Assembly: GCA_045585875.1 (NCBI GenBank)
Contig: JAZMZH010000137.1
Coordinates: forward strand, 1 to 32,791
DNA: 32,791 nucleotides
Direction: 5' to 3'
DNA from: JAVBQJ01 sp045585875
GTDB taxonomy: Bacteria > Verrucomicrobiota > Lentisphaeria > Victivallales > Victivallaceae
Shown: positions 15,013 to 23,860 of the stretch, piece by piece
How positions within the stretch are numbered: the first letter of the stretch is position 1
How the letters are laid out: each line of letters opens with the position of its first letter
Notes under the pieces: model-generated
Told to the model about the DNA's origin: nothing
Seen by the model: only the letters and a program-made list of their open reading frames with translations
The model's database searches: none
Position numbers and translations under genes: made by a program

Positions 15013-15771
15013 ATGGAACTTCTGTTTTTGGGCACCGGAGCGGCCGATTACGACTGGTCGCGTTACGGAGATGAATCCACGGCCGGGTCAACCGCCGCGC
15101 TGCTGGGAAAACACATCCTGCTGGATTGCGGCCCGACGGTCGCTCTGGCGCTGCACCGTTACGGCGTGAATCCCGATACGGTGACGGCAATCGTGAACAC
15201 CCACAGCCACGACGACCACTTCGCGCCGGAGGTGATCCGGGAAATCTCCGGTTCGCGCCGGATCGATTTTTACGGTACGCCCCAAGCTTGCGGTCGGGTG
15301 CGGGATTTCTGCCGTACTCACGCCATCGGCACGGGGGATGAGTTCACCGCGGGCGGCTGCCGTTTTCTGACCTTGCCCGCCAATCATGCGGTGGAGGACC
15401 TCCGCGAAGAAACCTTCAATTTTCTGATCTCCTGCGGCGGCAGGACGCTGCTGTACGCGTTGGACACGGCGTGGATGACGACGCGGGCGCGCCGTTTGAT
15501 CGGCAAAACATTTCTCGACGGGGTGATATGGGACGCCACAATGTCCCGGCCGGGGGACTGGCGGATCTTCGAGCACAGCGATCCGGAGATGTTCCGCAGC
15601 ATCCGGAAAGTGCTGACGGAGGCGGGCAACATCGGGCCCGGCACCGGAATCTGGTTTTCGCACCGCGCCCGCACCTTATGGCCGGAGGATCCCGCCGAGC
15701 AGGAGGCGATCGCCCGGCGGGAAGATGTCCGCCTGGCACATGAGGGCGAACTCGTGCGGCTCGGCGGCTGA
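15013..15771 (+). CDS. Metallo-beta-lactamase-fold hydrolase
   Basis: The 252-residue protein starts MELLFLGTGAADYDW and carries the metal motif HSHDDH at 64-69, further candidate ligands in NHAVED and ALDTAWM, and a late His in WFSHRART. This is the general arrangement of MBL-fold phosphodiesterases and PhnP- or RNase Z-like enzymes. No signal peptide is seen. The ATG at 15013, after AAGGA, is preferred to an in-frame start at 14941 because that one lies in the promoter. It is monocistronic, with no functional partner nearby. The substrate is unknown; a small cyclic phosphate or lactone is plausible. Confidence 0.85.
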   Translation: MELLFLGTGAADYDWSRYGDESTAGSTAALLGKHILLDCGPTVALALHRYGVNPDTVTAIVNTHSHDDHFAPEVIREISGSRRIDFYGTPQACGRVRDFCRTHAIGTGDEFTAGGCRFLTLPANHAVEDLREETFNFLISCGGRTLLYALDTAWMTTRARRLIGKTFLDGVIWDATMSRPGDWRIFEHSDPEMFRSIRKVLTEAGNIGPGTGIWFSHRARTLWPEDPAEQEAIARREDVRLAHEGELVRLGG

Positions 15772-15885
15772 CCGGAGTGACGCCTCCTTGCGGGATCATC
15801 CGGCCGGGCATGAACGCGGGGACGCGTCTCCAAGCCGACGGTACTGCCAAAAGTTGAAAAAACGGATTTTTTATATTTCCCGCAC

Positions 15886-15914
15886 TTGAAAAAACGCCGG
15901 ATACGTGTTATTTT
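15886..15914 (+). promoter_or_regulatory. Promoter for the EF-G2 leader
   Basis: TTGAAA (15886-15891), 17-nt spacer, TATTTT (15909-15914). The predicted start near 15921 leaves a leader of about 265 nt before the EF-G2 ATG. The stretch 15772-15885 between the hydrolase gene and this promoter shows nothing recognisable. Confidence 0.6.
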
Positions 15915-16093
15915 GGGTGGAGATGTCGATTTGCGATCCAAAACGTTCGGAACATGCGGAAAAATGAGAGTGTGTGAATTGAAATTCATGTCGGCGATGG
16001 TCCATCTCCCCTGTGCGGGGGCGGGTGACGCCTGCGCCCGCCGCACGCTGTCCGCCCCGCCCTGCTCCGACAATGAATAAGTCAAGGGAAACA

Positions 16094-16150
16094 ATGCCGT
16101 ATGCAAGATCATCAGGTTTCGTAAAGCGTCATGCGTATTGCGAAACCTGA
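16094..16150 (+). CDS. Candidate leader peptide overlapping the attenuator
   Basis: An 18-codon ORF (MPYARSSGFVKRHAYCET) has AAGGG 5 nt before its ATG. Its stop TGA is the last three bases before the terminator T-run. A ribosome moving through it would cover first one, then the other arm of the terminator stem. Two other small frames precede it (15923-15967 and 15964-16080) with weaker start signals. There is no homology evidence. Confidence 0.35.
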   Translation: MPYARSSGFVKRHAYCET

Positions 16151-16157
16151 TTTTTTT
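16111..16157 (+). terminator. Intrinsic terminator/attenuator before EF-G2
   Basis: An 11-bp perfect stem, 19-nt loop and T7 run. It ends 29 nt before the EF-G2 start codon, whose own Shine-Dalgarno is GGGAGG. Confidence 0.8.
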
Positions 16158-16186
16158 ATCGGAAACCAAACATCGGGAGGAAAAAC

Positions 16187-18199
16187 ATGCAAGAGACGTC
16201 CAAGATCAGAAATTTCGCTGTGGCCGGTCACAGCGGGAGCGGGAAAACAATCCTTTGCGAGCATATTCTGCTGGCCGGCAAAGCCATTGACAGAGCCGGA
16301 AGCATCGAGCAGAAAAATACGGTTTCGGACTTCATGCCGGAGGAGCAGGAAAAGCAGAGCAGTCTCTACTGCACCAATATGACCTGCGAATGGAAAGGCA
16401 ACCGGCTGTTTTTCACCGATTCTCCCGGTTACGGCGAATTTGTCGGCGAACCCACCGCCGCCATCGGCGCCGCGGACGCCGCGCTGGTGGTGCTGGACGG
16501 AGTCGACGGTCCTCTTCCCGGTACGGCGAGAGCATGGCGGATGGCCCGCGCCCGCGGCATTCCCCGGTTCGGAGCGATCAACCGGCTGGACCGGGACCGG
16601 GCGGATTTCCGGGCGGTGCTGGCCAAGATGCGTGAGAATCACGGCAAAAACGTGGTGATCCCCTTCACCTGTCCCAAATTCGAGGGCGGCAAGCTCACCG
16701 GGGTGTTTCACGTTTTCGACGAGGATATTCCCGCCGACTTCGCCGACGATGTGGAGGAGTACCGGACCACCTGGCTGGACGCCGTGGCCGAGACCGACGA
16801 GGAACTCATGATGCGCTACCTGGACGGCGAAAAACTCTCCGGAGCCGAAATCGCCGCCGGGATGAAAAAAATCATCGCGGCCGGAAAAGTCATCCCGGTC
16901 TTTGCGCTGGCCGCCGGGATCGACATCGGCGTGACCGAGCTGCTGGACGGCATCGCCGAGCTTTTCCCGTCACCCCTGGATTGTCACAGCACGATCGACA
17001 AAAACGGCGACGCGGTCGATCCCGTCCCGAACGGCCCCGGCGTGGGCATCGTTTACAAGACCTTCATGGATCCTTTTTTGGGGCAGATCAACTTCATGCG
17101 CGTGGTGAAAGGCACCTTCAAATCCGATTCGGAGGTCGTGAATCTGGCCAACGGCGGCCGGGAACGAATCGGCAAGCTGCTCTTCATGAACGGCAAGACC
17201 CAGATCCAGACCGACTGCGCCGTGCCGGGATGCGTGGTCGCCATCCCCAAGCTGAAGAACACCCACACCGGCGACACCCTGTCCATGGATCCCCAGGCGA
17301 CGCCGATTCAGCCCACCAGCTATCCCGCCGCGACCATATCCTTTGCAGTCACGGCGGCCAAGCCCGGCGAGGATGAGAAGATCGCCGGCGGCATCCACAA
17401 GATCGCCGAATGCGATCCCACCGTCCATCTGGAGCGCCATCCGGAAACTCACGAGGTCCTGCTCTCCGGCATGGGCGACCTCCACGTCTCCAACGTCGTC
17501 CGCCGCCTGAAGAACGAATTCAAGGTGGAAGCCGTTCTGAACACGCCGAAGATCCCCTACCGGGAGACCATCACCTCCTCCGGCGAAGGCCACTACCGGC
17601 ACAAGAAGCAGACCGGCGGCGCCGGGCAGTTCGCCGAAGTCTATCTGCGGATCCAGCCCAATGAAGCCGGCTTTGAGTTCTCCAACGACGTGGTCGGCGG
17701 GGCCATCCCCAAGAACTTCATCCCGGCGGTGGAAAAGGGGATCCAGGAGATGCTGGTCAAGGGCCCCCTGGTGGGATGCGTGGTGGAAAATGTCAAGGTC
17801 AGCGTCTACGACGGCAAGTACCACCCGGTGGATTCCAACGAAATGGCCTTTAAGACCGCCTCGCGGATGGCCTTCCGGGAGGCGGTGAAGCAGGCGCACC
17901 CGGTGCTGATGGAGCCCATCATGAAAGTCAAGATCATGGTGCCGGATTCCTGCATGGGCGATGTTTCGGGCGACCTGAATCACAAGCGGGGCCGCATCAT
18001 CGGCATGAGCATGGAGGAGGGTCTGGAGGTCATCAACGCCGAAGTTCCCATGGCGGAAATGCACAAATACACCACGGAACTGCGCAGCATGACCCAGGGA
18101 CGGGGCGCCTTTGAGATCGAATTCGCCCGCTATGAACAGGTCCCGGCCAACCTCGCCAACGAAATCATCGCCAAAAACCACAGCGAGGAGGAGGAGTAA
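16187..18199 (+). CDS. fusA2: Elongation factor G paralogue (EF-G2 type)
   Basis: The 670-residue protein spans all EF-G domains: G domain (1-260), domain II (YKTFMDPFLGQINFMRVVKG), domain III (SGMGDLHVSNVVRRLK), domain IV (RHKKQTGGAGQFAEVYLRI) and domain V (RGRIIGMSMEEG). The P-loop GHSGSGKT (14-21) is intact. The switch regions are not: the usual RGIT motif is replaced by KQSS (56-59), DTPGH by DSPGY (78-82), so the catalytic His is Tyr, and NKxD by NRLD (132-135). These changes mark the EF-G2 paralogue group, of which a Bacteroides member supports translocation without GTPase activity during carbon starvation. It is monocistronic, with an attenuator-like leader and its own terminator. The housekeeping fusA must lie elsewhere. 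Confidence 0.92.
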   Translation: MQETSKIRNFAVAGHSGSGKTILCEHILLAGKAIDRAGSIEQKNTVSDFMPEEQEKQSSLYCTNMTCEWKGNRLFFTDSPGYGEFVGEPTAAIGAADAALVVLDGVDGPLPGTARAWRMARARGIPRFGAINRLDRDRADFRAVLAKMRENHGKNVVIPFTCPKFEGGKLTGVFHVFDEDIPADFADDVEEYRTTWLDAVAETDEELMMRYLDGEKLSGAEIAAGMKKIIAAGKVIPVFALAAGIDIGVTELLDGIAELFPSPLDCHSTIDKNGDAVDPVPNGPGVGIVYKTFMDPFLGQINFMRVVKGTFKSDSEVVNLANGGRERIGKLLFMNGKTQIQTDCAVPGCVVAIPKLKNTHTGDTLSMDPQATPIQPTSYPAATISFAVTAAKPGEDEKIAGGIHKIAECDPTVHLERHPETHEVLLSGMGDLHVSNVVRRLKNEFKVEAVLNTPKIPYRETITSSGEGHYRHKKQTGGAGQFAEVYLRIQPNEAGFEFSNDVVGGAIPKNFIPAVEKGIQEMLVKGPLVGCVVENVKVSVYDGKYHPVDSNEMAFKTASRMAFREAVKQAHPVLMEPIMKVKIMVPDSCMGDVSGDLNHKRGRIIGMSMEEGLEVINAEVPMAEMHKYTTELRSMTQGRGAFEIEFARYEQVPANLANEIIAKNHSEEEE

Positions 18200-18221
18200 C
18201 TCCCGATCCCGAACCGGATCT

Positions 18222-18256
18222 CCCCGTCCGCGCCCGGGCGCGGGCGGGGATTTTTT
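18222..18256 (+). terminator. Intrinsic terminator of EF-G2
   Basis: A strong GC stem (CCCCG.CCGCGCCC against GGGCGCGG.CGGGG, 18222-18249) is followed by A and six T (18251-18256), 22 nt after the stop. The remaining gap to the kinase gene (18257-18328) shows no gene. Confidence 0.85.
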
Positions 18257-18328
18257 CATGCGCCCGGCGAAACGCAGGGCCGGCGGGCGCAAGTTTCGGG
18301 ACGGCCCGGCGGCGGGCGCGCAAATTCG

Positions 18329-19693
18329 TCAGGCTCGGCAAGAGATACCGGGACCTTTGAGCGTCCCGCCGCATACCGCCAGAGCCTGTTTCGCCGCTCC
18401 GGCGGCGGCCTCCTCGCACCCGGCGGAAAGACGCAGCGGCAGGGCAAATTCCTGCTCCACAGCGTACCGGATGCACTGATTCAGCCGCACCGCGTTGCCG
18501 GAACCGATGACGACGCTCCGCGCGGACAGCGCTTCCGCCGGGAAATCCTCCTTCAGCGTGCGCACGATGCCGAATGCCAATGCCGCGGTCAGAGCTCCGG
18601 GCTCCGCATTCTCCAGAGTCAGACCGTTCACGCTCCCCCGCAGTCCGGGATCGTATCGTTCGCCCAGGAAATGCGGCTGAATCGTGATGGAGGGTTCTCC
18701 ATGGCCGCGGAGGTACTCCATGCCCAGTGCATCCAGCCTGTTCAGCAGTTTCCCCCGCTCGAGCGCGGCTTCGCCGAGGGCGGTCCGGAAGCGATTCACC
18801 GCATCCGCCAGAAAGGCAAAGGCCGCGCCGCCGCAGAGGGGAGCGGATACGAGCAATTGACGATTTCCGGGGAAAGGGCGGACTTCCACTTTTTCCGGGA
18901 GGGCGGATGGCGTCTCCCGGCAGACGACGGAAAGCTGGGCTCCGGTGCCGAGCGTCAGATAAATCTCCCGCTCGAAATCCTCCCCGGTCCCGAGAATGGA
19001 TGCCTGATTGTCGCCGATGGCATTGACGACTTTCGCCGCGACCGGCAGACCGTTTGCCCGGCCGAAGGCTTCGGAAACATGCCCGATCACCGCCCCGCAG
19101 GGACGGATCTCCGGCAGAATCTCCGGCGGGATGCCCAATGCCCCGAGCGCGGCGAAATTCCAATCTCCGCTCCCGCAATCATAAATGCCCCAGCTCGCGG
19201 CATGGGTCGGATCAGTGATGACGGTCCGGCTGCCCGTGATCTCCGAGGCCAGATAGTCGCCGAGGGCTGCCGCGCGCAGCTCCCGGTGCAGTTCCCCCGC
19301 GGCCGCCATTCGCGCCAGAGAAGCGCCGCCGAACCCTTCGCGCAGTTTCAGGCCGGAAATCCGGTTGAACCGGGCAATGGCCTCCCCTCCGCAGCGGTGA
19401 TCCTGCCAGGTGATCAGATTTGACGTCCGGGCACCATCTTTCAGCAGGAGCGAATGCATCTGTCCGGTGATGCCCACTGCCGAAACCGCGGAGCGCTGTT
19501 CCCGAGGGATCTGCGCCAGCAGTTCCGTCAGACACTCCATGATTCCGGCGGGGTCCTGCTCAAAAACCGTCGGTTCCCGAGAGGGCACGGCCCCATGATG
19601 AGCGCCGCTCACCACGGTTTCCGTTCCGTTTCGGTCATCGTAAACGACGACCGCGACCTTCGTAGTCCCCAAATCAATTCCCAATGTTTTCAC
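18329..19693 (-). CDS. FGGY-family carbohydrate kinase, sedoheptulokinase-like
   Basis: About 454 residues with both actin-like FGGY domains. The N-terminal phosphate loop GIDLGTTKVAVVVYDD, then SAVGITGQMHSLLL, TWQDHRCGGE, GDNQAS (catalytic-base region), LGTGAQLSV and GSGNAVRLNQ are visible. TWQD-RC and GDNQAS resemble sedoheptulokinase-type members more than xylulokinase or glycerol kinase, but the sugar is not proven. The start is taken as GTG at 19693, which has AGGGGG 8 nt upstream; a GTG at 19702 has no spaced ribosome site. The start lies inside the activase gene (20-nt overlap). As the last gene of the glycyl-radical operon it probably phosphorylates the substrate or product of that pathway. 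Confidence 0.87.
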   Translation of the reverse strand: MKTLGIDLGTTKVAVVVYDDRNGTETVVSGAHHGAVPSREPTVFEQDPAGIMECLTELLAQIPREQRSAVSAVGITGQMHSLLLKDGARTSNLITWQDHRCGGEAIARFNRISGLKLREGFGGASLARMAAAGELHRELRAAALGDYLASEITGSRTVITDPTHAASWGIYDCGSGDWNFAALGALGIPPEILPEIRPCGAVIGHVSEAFGRANGLPVAAKVVNAIGDNQASILGTGEDFEREIYLTLGTGAQLSVVCRETPSALPEKVEVRPFPGNRQLLVSAPLCGGAAFAFLADAVNRFRTALGEAALERGKLLNRLDALGMEYLRGHGEPSITIQPHFLGERYDPGLRGSVNGLTLENAEPGALTAALAFGIVRTLKEDFPAEALSARSVVIGSGNAVRLNQCIRYAVEQEFALPLRLSAGCEEAAAGAAKQALAVCGGTLKGPGISCRA

Positions 19694-20474
19694 CGGAGGC
19701 ACCCCCTGTCGTTTGATCCGAAATCAATCCGATTTGAAACCCGTTCAATATTTCCGCGAAACGCTCCGTGACCCGAACATCCGGCGCCGGGACGCCGCGG
19801 CACACATAGGTCCGGTTCAGGGCCGCGTACTTCGGTTCCGCAATATGATGCTGGCGCAGGAGCTGCACCTGAAAACGCCCGCCGGCATCCAGCAGACTCT
19901 TCAGAAAGACTCCGATCTCCCGCTCTTCCGCCTCATCGTCGTTCAAGCCGGTGATCACCGGGATGCGGATCGTCAGACAGGGATGCGTCATGGCGGCATG
20001 ACGCAGGTTCTCCCTGACCTTTTCCGGCAGGGAACCTTCGGAGGAGATCCGGGCGGCGAATTTTTCCGGAGACAGCGTTTTCAAGTCGGAAAAAAGCTGA
20101 TCCGCCCACGGGATCACCTCGCGGTAACGCTCCGTTGAGGCGTTGCTCTCCAGAGCGGTATGGATTCCGTTTTTCTTCAATTCCCGCAAAACGGGGATCA
20201 GCTCCTCCGCCTGCAAAGTGGGTTCGCCCCCGCCGAAGGTCACCCCGTCCGCAAAGGCCCGGCAGCGGAGGGCTTTGGAAACGACCCATTGCGGAGTCAC
20301 CGAAGTTCCGGCAAGGACCGTGCGTCCCGGATAATGCAGCACTTCCGGCCGGGGCGAAATCCCCTCCGGCGCGCCGCACCAGTCGCAGCGGAAATTGCAT
20401 CCTTTGAGATAAAAGACCAGACGGGTGCCGAAGCCGTCCACATCGGTGCTGTATCCGCAATCGAAGATCGTCAT
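19674..20474 (-). CDS. Radical SAM glycyl-radical-enzyme activating protein, short type
   Basis: The 266-residue protein has the radical-SAM cluster motif CNFRCDWC (CxxxCxxC) near residue 26, the SAM-binding FGGGEPT, and a PflA-like layout. It lacks the extra ferredoxin-like cluster domain with two CxxCxxC groups that many activases of dehydratase-type glycyl radical enzymes carry, so it resembles the short PflA form. It would abstract a hydrogen from the Gly of the co-encoded enzyme, using a reduced [4Fe-4S] cluster. Its ATG at 20474 overlaps the regulator stop in an ATGA. An in-frame start at 20519 lies in the regulator gene and is less likely. Confidence 0.92.
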   Translation of the reverse strand: MTIFDCGYSTDVDGFGTRLVFYLKGCNFRCDWCGAPEGISPRPEVLHYPGRTVLAGTSVTPQWVVSKALRCRAFADGVTFGGGEPTLQAEELIPVLRELKKNGIHTALESNASTERYREVIPWADQLFSDLKTLSPEKFAARISSEGSLPEKVRENLRHAAMTHPCLTIRIPVITGLNDDEAEEREIGVFLKSLLDAGGRFQVQLLRQHHIAEPKYAALNRTYVCRGVPAPDVRVTERFAEILNGFQIGLISDQTTGGASGENIGN

Positions 20475-21421
20475 GCGAAGGGATCCCTGTTCTTCAGACG
20501 GTACTCCCTGGCCTGCCATTGCGCGCCGAGTTTGCGCTGCTGAAACAGGGAGCGGAAACAGGTTTGCGCCAACTCCCGCATCGGCTGACGGTAGCTGACG
20601 ATCCCGCGGCTGCGGCTCTCCTCCTGACCGTCAATGCTGAATACCGGGACATGACACTCCGGCAGCCGCAGGGCGACCTCGTCGTTGACGGCCATGATTG
20701 CGCTTTTCGGCGGGAAACGCTCCGGCAGCGTTTCGGAGAAATTCCATCCGCGTCCGGCACACTCCTCCCGGCAGAAACGATAACGCTCCCGGTTGGTATC
20801 GACATCCGGATTTTCCGAATTCGCGAAAAAGAGATTCCTCACATCGTGTTTCGCCGCCTCGTTCAGCAGCGCGAGGACGGCATCCCGATGATCCAGGCAG
20901 ACGTAATCGGCGATCTTCCCGGGGTTGATCTGATCGAAAAATGTGAGATTCACCCCGAGGATGCGCAGTCTCAGGCACAGATCCATATCCAGCTGACGGT
21001 CGATGCCCCAGACGATGATGTCCCGGATCCCGTGGAGGACCAGCCGGATCAGCGCGTCGTTTTGGGCGGAGCCGCTGGCGGCCGGCTCCAATACCGTGAT
21101 GATGTCGCGGGACGCGGCCTCGCTGCAGAGGGTGTCAAGGAAGCTCCGCACAAAGCGGCTTTTCAGCGGCACCACGGCGGCGATGCGCTTCAGCTCCCCG
21201 TCGGAGGCGGCAAAGGCGGTGTTGACGATGCTGCCGACTTTCTGTCTGCGCCGGATGACATGCTGCTCCTCAAGCATCGCAAAGGCGCGGCGGACCGTGA
21301 TCCGGCTGACATGATAAAGCCCGACGGCCTCCTGCTCGGTGAGAAACTTCTGTCCCGGCAGGAATCTGCCGCGCAGAATCGCTTCGAACATATCGCGGTA
21401 AATACGGTCGGTCAGCAGCAT
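20471..21421 (-). CDS. GntR-type winged-helix regulator with LacI-like sugar-binding domain
   Basis: The 316-residue protein begins with a GntR winged helix: LTDRIYRDMFEAILRGRFLPG, then TEQEAVGLYHVSRITVRRAFAMLEEQHVIRRRQKVGSIV. A periplasmic-binding-protein-like effector domain follows (ELKRIAAVVPLKSRFVRSFLDTLC ... AIMAVNDEVALRLPE ... GIVSYRQPMRELAQTCFRSL). This AraR-like architecture binds a sugar or sugar phosphate. The ATG at 21421 with GGGAG upstream is preferred; an in-frame start at 21463 would overlap the preceding gene and has no ribosome site. It probably acts on the TATCATGATA palindrome at 23847-23856. Its place inside the operon suggests autoregulation. Confidence 0.88.
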   Translation of the reverse strand: MLLTDRIYRDMFEAILRGRFLPGQKFLTEQEAVGLYHVSRITVRRAFAMLEEQHVIRRRQKVGSIVNTAFAASDGELKRIAAVVPLKSRFVRSFLDTLCSEAASRDIITVLEPAASGSAQNDALIRLVLHGIRDIIVWGIDRQLDMDLCLRLRILGVNLTFFDQINPGKIADYVCLDHRDAVLALLNEAAKHDVRNLFFANSENPDVDTNRERYRFCREECAGRGWNFSETLPERFPPKSAIMAVNDEVALRLPECHVPVFSIDGQEESRSRGIVSYRQPMRELAQTCFRSLFQQRKLGAQWQAREYRLKNRDPFA

Positions 21422-21440
21422 CTCCAGAATTCTCCCGGGG

Positions 21441-23768
21441 TTATGCGGTTTTTTCGTCCGCATCCAGACGGGCGATGATGTCCTCCTGAATCACCGGCGA
21501 AAGGTCCAGAAAATTGACGAATGTCCCGTGAATCCGCATGATGTAAATGCCGTTGGGGGCATACTTCTCCGGTTCGGCGAGCACTCTGCGCAGATTCACC
21601 TTTGAATCTATATTAAAATAGACATAAAACGGGGCGTTGTCAAGTTCTTCCTTGAAACCGAACAGCGGTTTGATGATCTTTTCGGTGAAAATTTTCATTT
21701 TCTCCGGGATGTCCCGTCCGTTGCGGAAAACTTCCGGCGAAATCCCGAGATGGGAGGCATAGCCGCCGAGAAAATCTCCGAAAGCAAGTTTCCTCTCGCT
21801 CAAAAGCTGGTCGATCCGGCCGTTCTGCACGCTTTCCCGGCGCGGGTCGATGCCGTATCCCAGCATTTCCCGCGCGGGCCGTCCGTCGGGCGTGGCGCCG
21901 ACATGATACCCGTAAAGCAGATGGGTGCTCGGCGTGGAATAATCCGGCCAGAAGGGTTTGCCCGCCGGATTGCGGAGCTCCATGACCATGCGGCTCACCT
22001 TTGCGGCAATCCGCACGGCGGTCTCATCCGGCTCCTCCAGGTCATTGCCGTATTTCGGCTGCATCTTCAGATATTGACGGAGTTCCTCGAAGCCGGTGAA
22101 ATTGTTCTGCAGAGCCGGGATCAGTTCGCCGGCCAGCTCCCGCCGGTCGTTCAGGCCGTGGCGGACCGCCGTGATCGAATCGGCGACCACGCCCAATCCG
22201 TGGATCAGACACCCGCTGCCGGAATAACGCACCCCCGGATTGCGGATGTCGCGCATGTCGCGTCCGGTTTGGAGGCCCTCCATCAGCCCCGAGGTGAAGG
22301 GGACGGGGAGCAGCGCGATGGCTTCGGTGCAGCCGTTGGCGGCGCGCTCCATGACGGGGAGCAGGTATGCGAGCTGCCTGAAAAATGCGTTTTCCAGATC
22401 GCGCAGCAGGGCGTCCGCGTCCGGATACCCCAGTTCTTCCCGGGAAAGGGCCATTTTTTCTCCCGACAGCAGGGATTTGCCGTCATTGAGCGTCAGCTCC
22501 AGCACTTTGGCCAGATTGAGCCAGCTGTTGGTGGTATTGGCGCTCTCCCTGCCCATGATCAGGGGTTCCTGGCATCCGGCGATGGAGTAATCGGCCAGAT
22601 CCTCCTCCGCGATTCCCTTTCGGCGCAGCAGGCGGAACATCATGTCGTCGTTGAAGAGCGACGGGGTGGAGTGTCCGGGCGTGAAAAAGAATTCGCCGAG
22701 ACTCTGATAGAATTTTTCCGGCGTGCCGCGGTGGAGTTTGCACGACAGCGCGGGCTGCGGATTGTTGGATTTGAAAAATGCCCGCAGCACAATATAACTC
22801 ATCGCGCCGGTCAGGTCGCGGCCGGAAGCGTCCCGGCCGCCGACCAGAATATTCTGCGAAATGGCCCAGCAGCGTTCGCCGACCATCAGAAACGCCAGGA
22901 AAGCGCGCACAAGCTCCACCGCCTCCGCTTCCGGGGTCTCCCCCAGATAGGGCTGCAGGATCCGGTCGAGATTGCCGACCGAAAACGCGTACGGATTGGG
23001 CGCCTGTTCCAGGGTCATCGCCATCCAGAGCAGCGCTGCGCTCTGCACCGCTTCGTGCAGAGATCGGGCGCCGGAAGCGGGCACATGACGGCAGGCCCGG
23101 CTGATCAGCCGCAGGCGGAAGACCTCTTCGGGATCGTCGGCGCGCTCCTCCTGCAATGCATCGGCCAGATCGGCATAGCGGGCCGCCAGAATTTTCGCGG
23201 CCTCGAGCGCGGCGCGGATATTCTTCGCCTCGGGGACATATTCCAGAGCGTCAATGCCCCGGCGCAGGATGGGACGCAGATCGGGGATGGTGTGTCCGGT
23301 GACCGGCTCCACGAAAAAAGCGACCTCCTCCGTCAGTTTCCCGGTGGCGGCGTAAACCTTTTTCAACGCCCGCACATAAGGGGTCCGGGAGTAATAGTCC
23401 CGGACCCTTTCGATCCGCTCCCGGGGAAACTCCCCATCGGGCGTCAGGTCGTCGTAGATCGCCACCGGATCGCAATATCCGGCAAAGGTCTCGATCCGAA
23501 ACGCCGGATTGATCAGCGCATAACTGGGACTGAACGCGTCATCCTGCGTCCCGGCGATGATGCTGCCCCGGGGGATGGTGAGCTTCATGCGCCGGACGCA
23601 TTCGCAGAGGATTTCCGCCTGCGACTCCGCCGCATCGGGGGCTTGATGCTTCTCGCGGACCTGCATTTTGATTTCCTGAAATTCAAACCATCCGGTCATG
23701 CGCTTCTGGGCGAACTTCGCCTCAAGCAGACGCGCGGTCCCGCGGGCAAAGATTTCGGCGTTGGACAT
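21441..23768 (-). CDS. Glycyl radical enzyme of unassigned substrate
   Basis: The 775 residues match the pyruvate formate-lyase/glycerol dehydratase superfamily. Thiyl-radical Cys399 and Glu401 lie in AGCQEP (397-402), the Cys-x-Glu pattern of dehydratase and lyase members, not the Cys-Cys pair of pyruvate formate-lyase. The glycyl loop is RIHGTF with Gly748, against the usual RVxGY. GHSTPSLFNDDM (365-376), GNLDRILQPYL and SYIVLRAFF are further family landmarks. The usual DKNGPTAxLNSV stretch before the glycyl loop is strongly altered (ESVQNGRIDQLLSERK). AAAGGG precedes the ATG. It is the first gene of an operon with regulator, activase and FGGY kinase. A radical dehydration or C-C/C-O cleavage of a polyol or sugar derivative is plausible. 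Confidence 0.92.
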   Translation of the reverse strand: MSNAEIFARGTARLLEAKFAQKRMTGWFEFQEIKMQVREKHQAPDAAESQAEILCECVRRMKLTIPRGSIIAGTQDDAFSPSYALINPAFRIETFAGYCDPVAIYDDLTPDGEFPRERIERVRDYYSRTPYVRALKKVYAATGKLTEEVAFFVEPVTGHTIPDLRPILRRGIDALEYVPEAKNIRAALEAAKILAARYADLADALQEERADDPEEVFRLRLISRACRHVPASGARSLHEAVQSAALLWMAMTLEQAPNPYAFSVGNLDRILQPYLGETPEAEAVELVRAFLAFLMVGERCWAISQNILVGGRDASGRDLTGAMSYIVLRAFFKSNNPQPALSCKLHRGTPEKFYQSLGEFFFTPGHSTPSLFNDDMMFRLLRRKGIAEEDLADYSIAGCQEPLIMGRESANTTNSWLNLAKVLELTLNDGKSLLSGEKMALSREELGYPDADALLRDLENAFFRQLAYLLPVMERAANGCTEAIALLPVPFTSGLMEGLQTGRDMRDIRNPGVRYSGSGCLIHGLGVVADSITAVRHGLNDRRELAGELIPALQNNFTGFEELRQYLKMQPKYGNDLEEPDETAVRIAAKVSRMVMELRNPAGKPFWPDYSTPSTHLLYGYHVGATPDGRPAREMLGYGIDPRRESVQNGRIDQLLSERKLAFGDFLGGYASHLGISPEVFRNGRDIPEKMKIFTEKIIKPLFGFKEELDNAPFYVYFNIDSKVNLRRVLAEPEKYAPNGIYIMRIHGTFVNFLDLSPVIQEDIIARLDADEKTA

Positions 23769-23831
23769 GTTACGGGCCCTTTCCCTGTTATTTTTTTCAA
23801 ATTTCCTGAAAGAAAATTTGCATTTGGGAGA

Positions 23832-23860
23832 TTGTCATTTATACTATATCATGATACAAT
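23832..23860 (+). promoter_or_regulatory. Promoter of the mannose-6-phosphate isomerase gene
   Basis: TTGTCA (23832-23837), 17-nt spacer, TACAAT (23855-23860). Transcription would start near 23867, which argues for the ATG at 23904 rather than 23865. Confidence 0.65.

Larger units (their letters stand above)
15919..16186 (+). promoter_or_regulatory. Structured leader with attenuator upstream of EF-G2
   Basis: GGAGATG (15919-15925) can pair with CATCTCC (16003-16009), closing a domain. A very GC-rich foldback follows (about 16015-16065). An intrinsic terminator then occurs: an 11-bp perfect stem ATCAGGTTTCG (16111-16121) with CGAAACCTGAT (16141-16151), running into seven T (16151-16157). An 18-codon ORF (16094-16150) overlaps both arms. 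The terminator stands between promoter and gene, so it looks like an attenuator. It does not match a riboswitch class I recognise. It could instead be a separate small RNA of about 235 nt. Confidence 0.55.

Noticed and set aside
15886..16080. 64-codon frame upstream of EF-G2 taken as a gene
   Set aside because: Its start overlaps the promoter; only an internal 38-codon part could be translated and its start signal is weak.
15919..16110. Fluoride, cobalamin or c-di-GMP riboswitch upstream of EF-G2
   Set aside because: Conserved core motifs of these classes could not be located; only general structure is supported.
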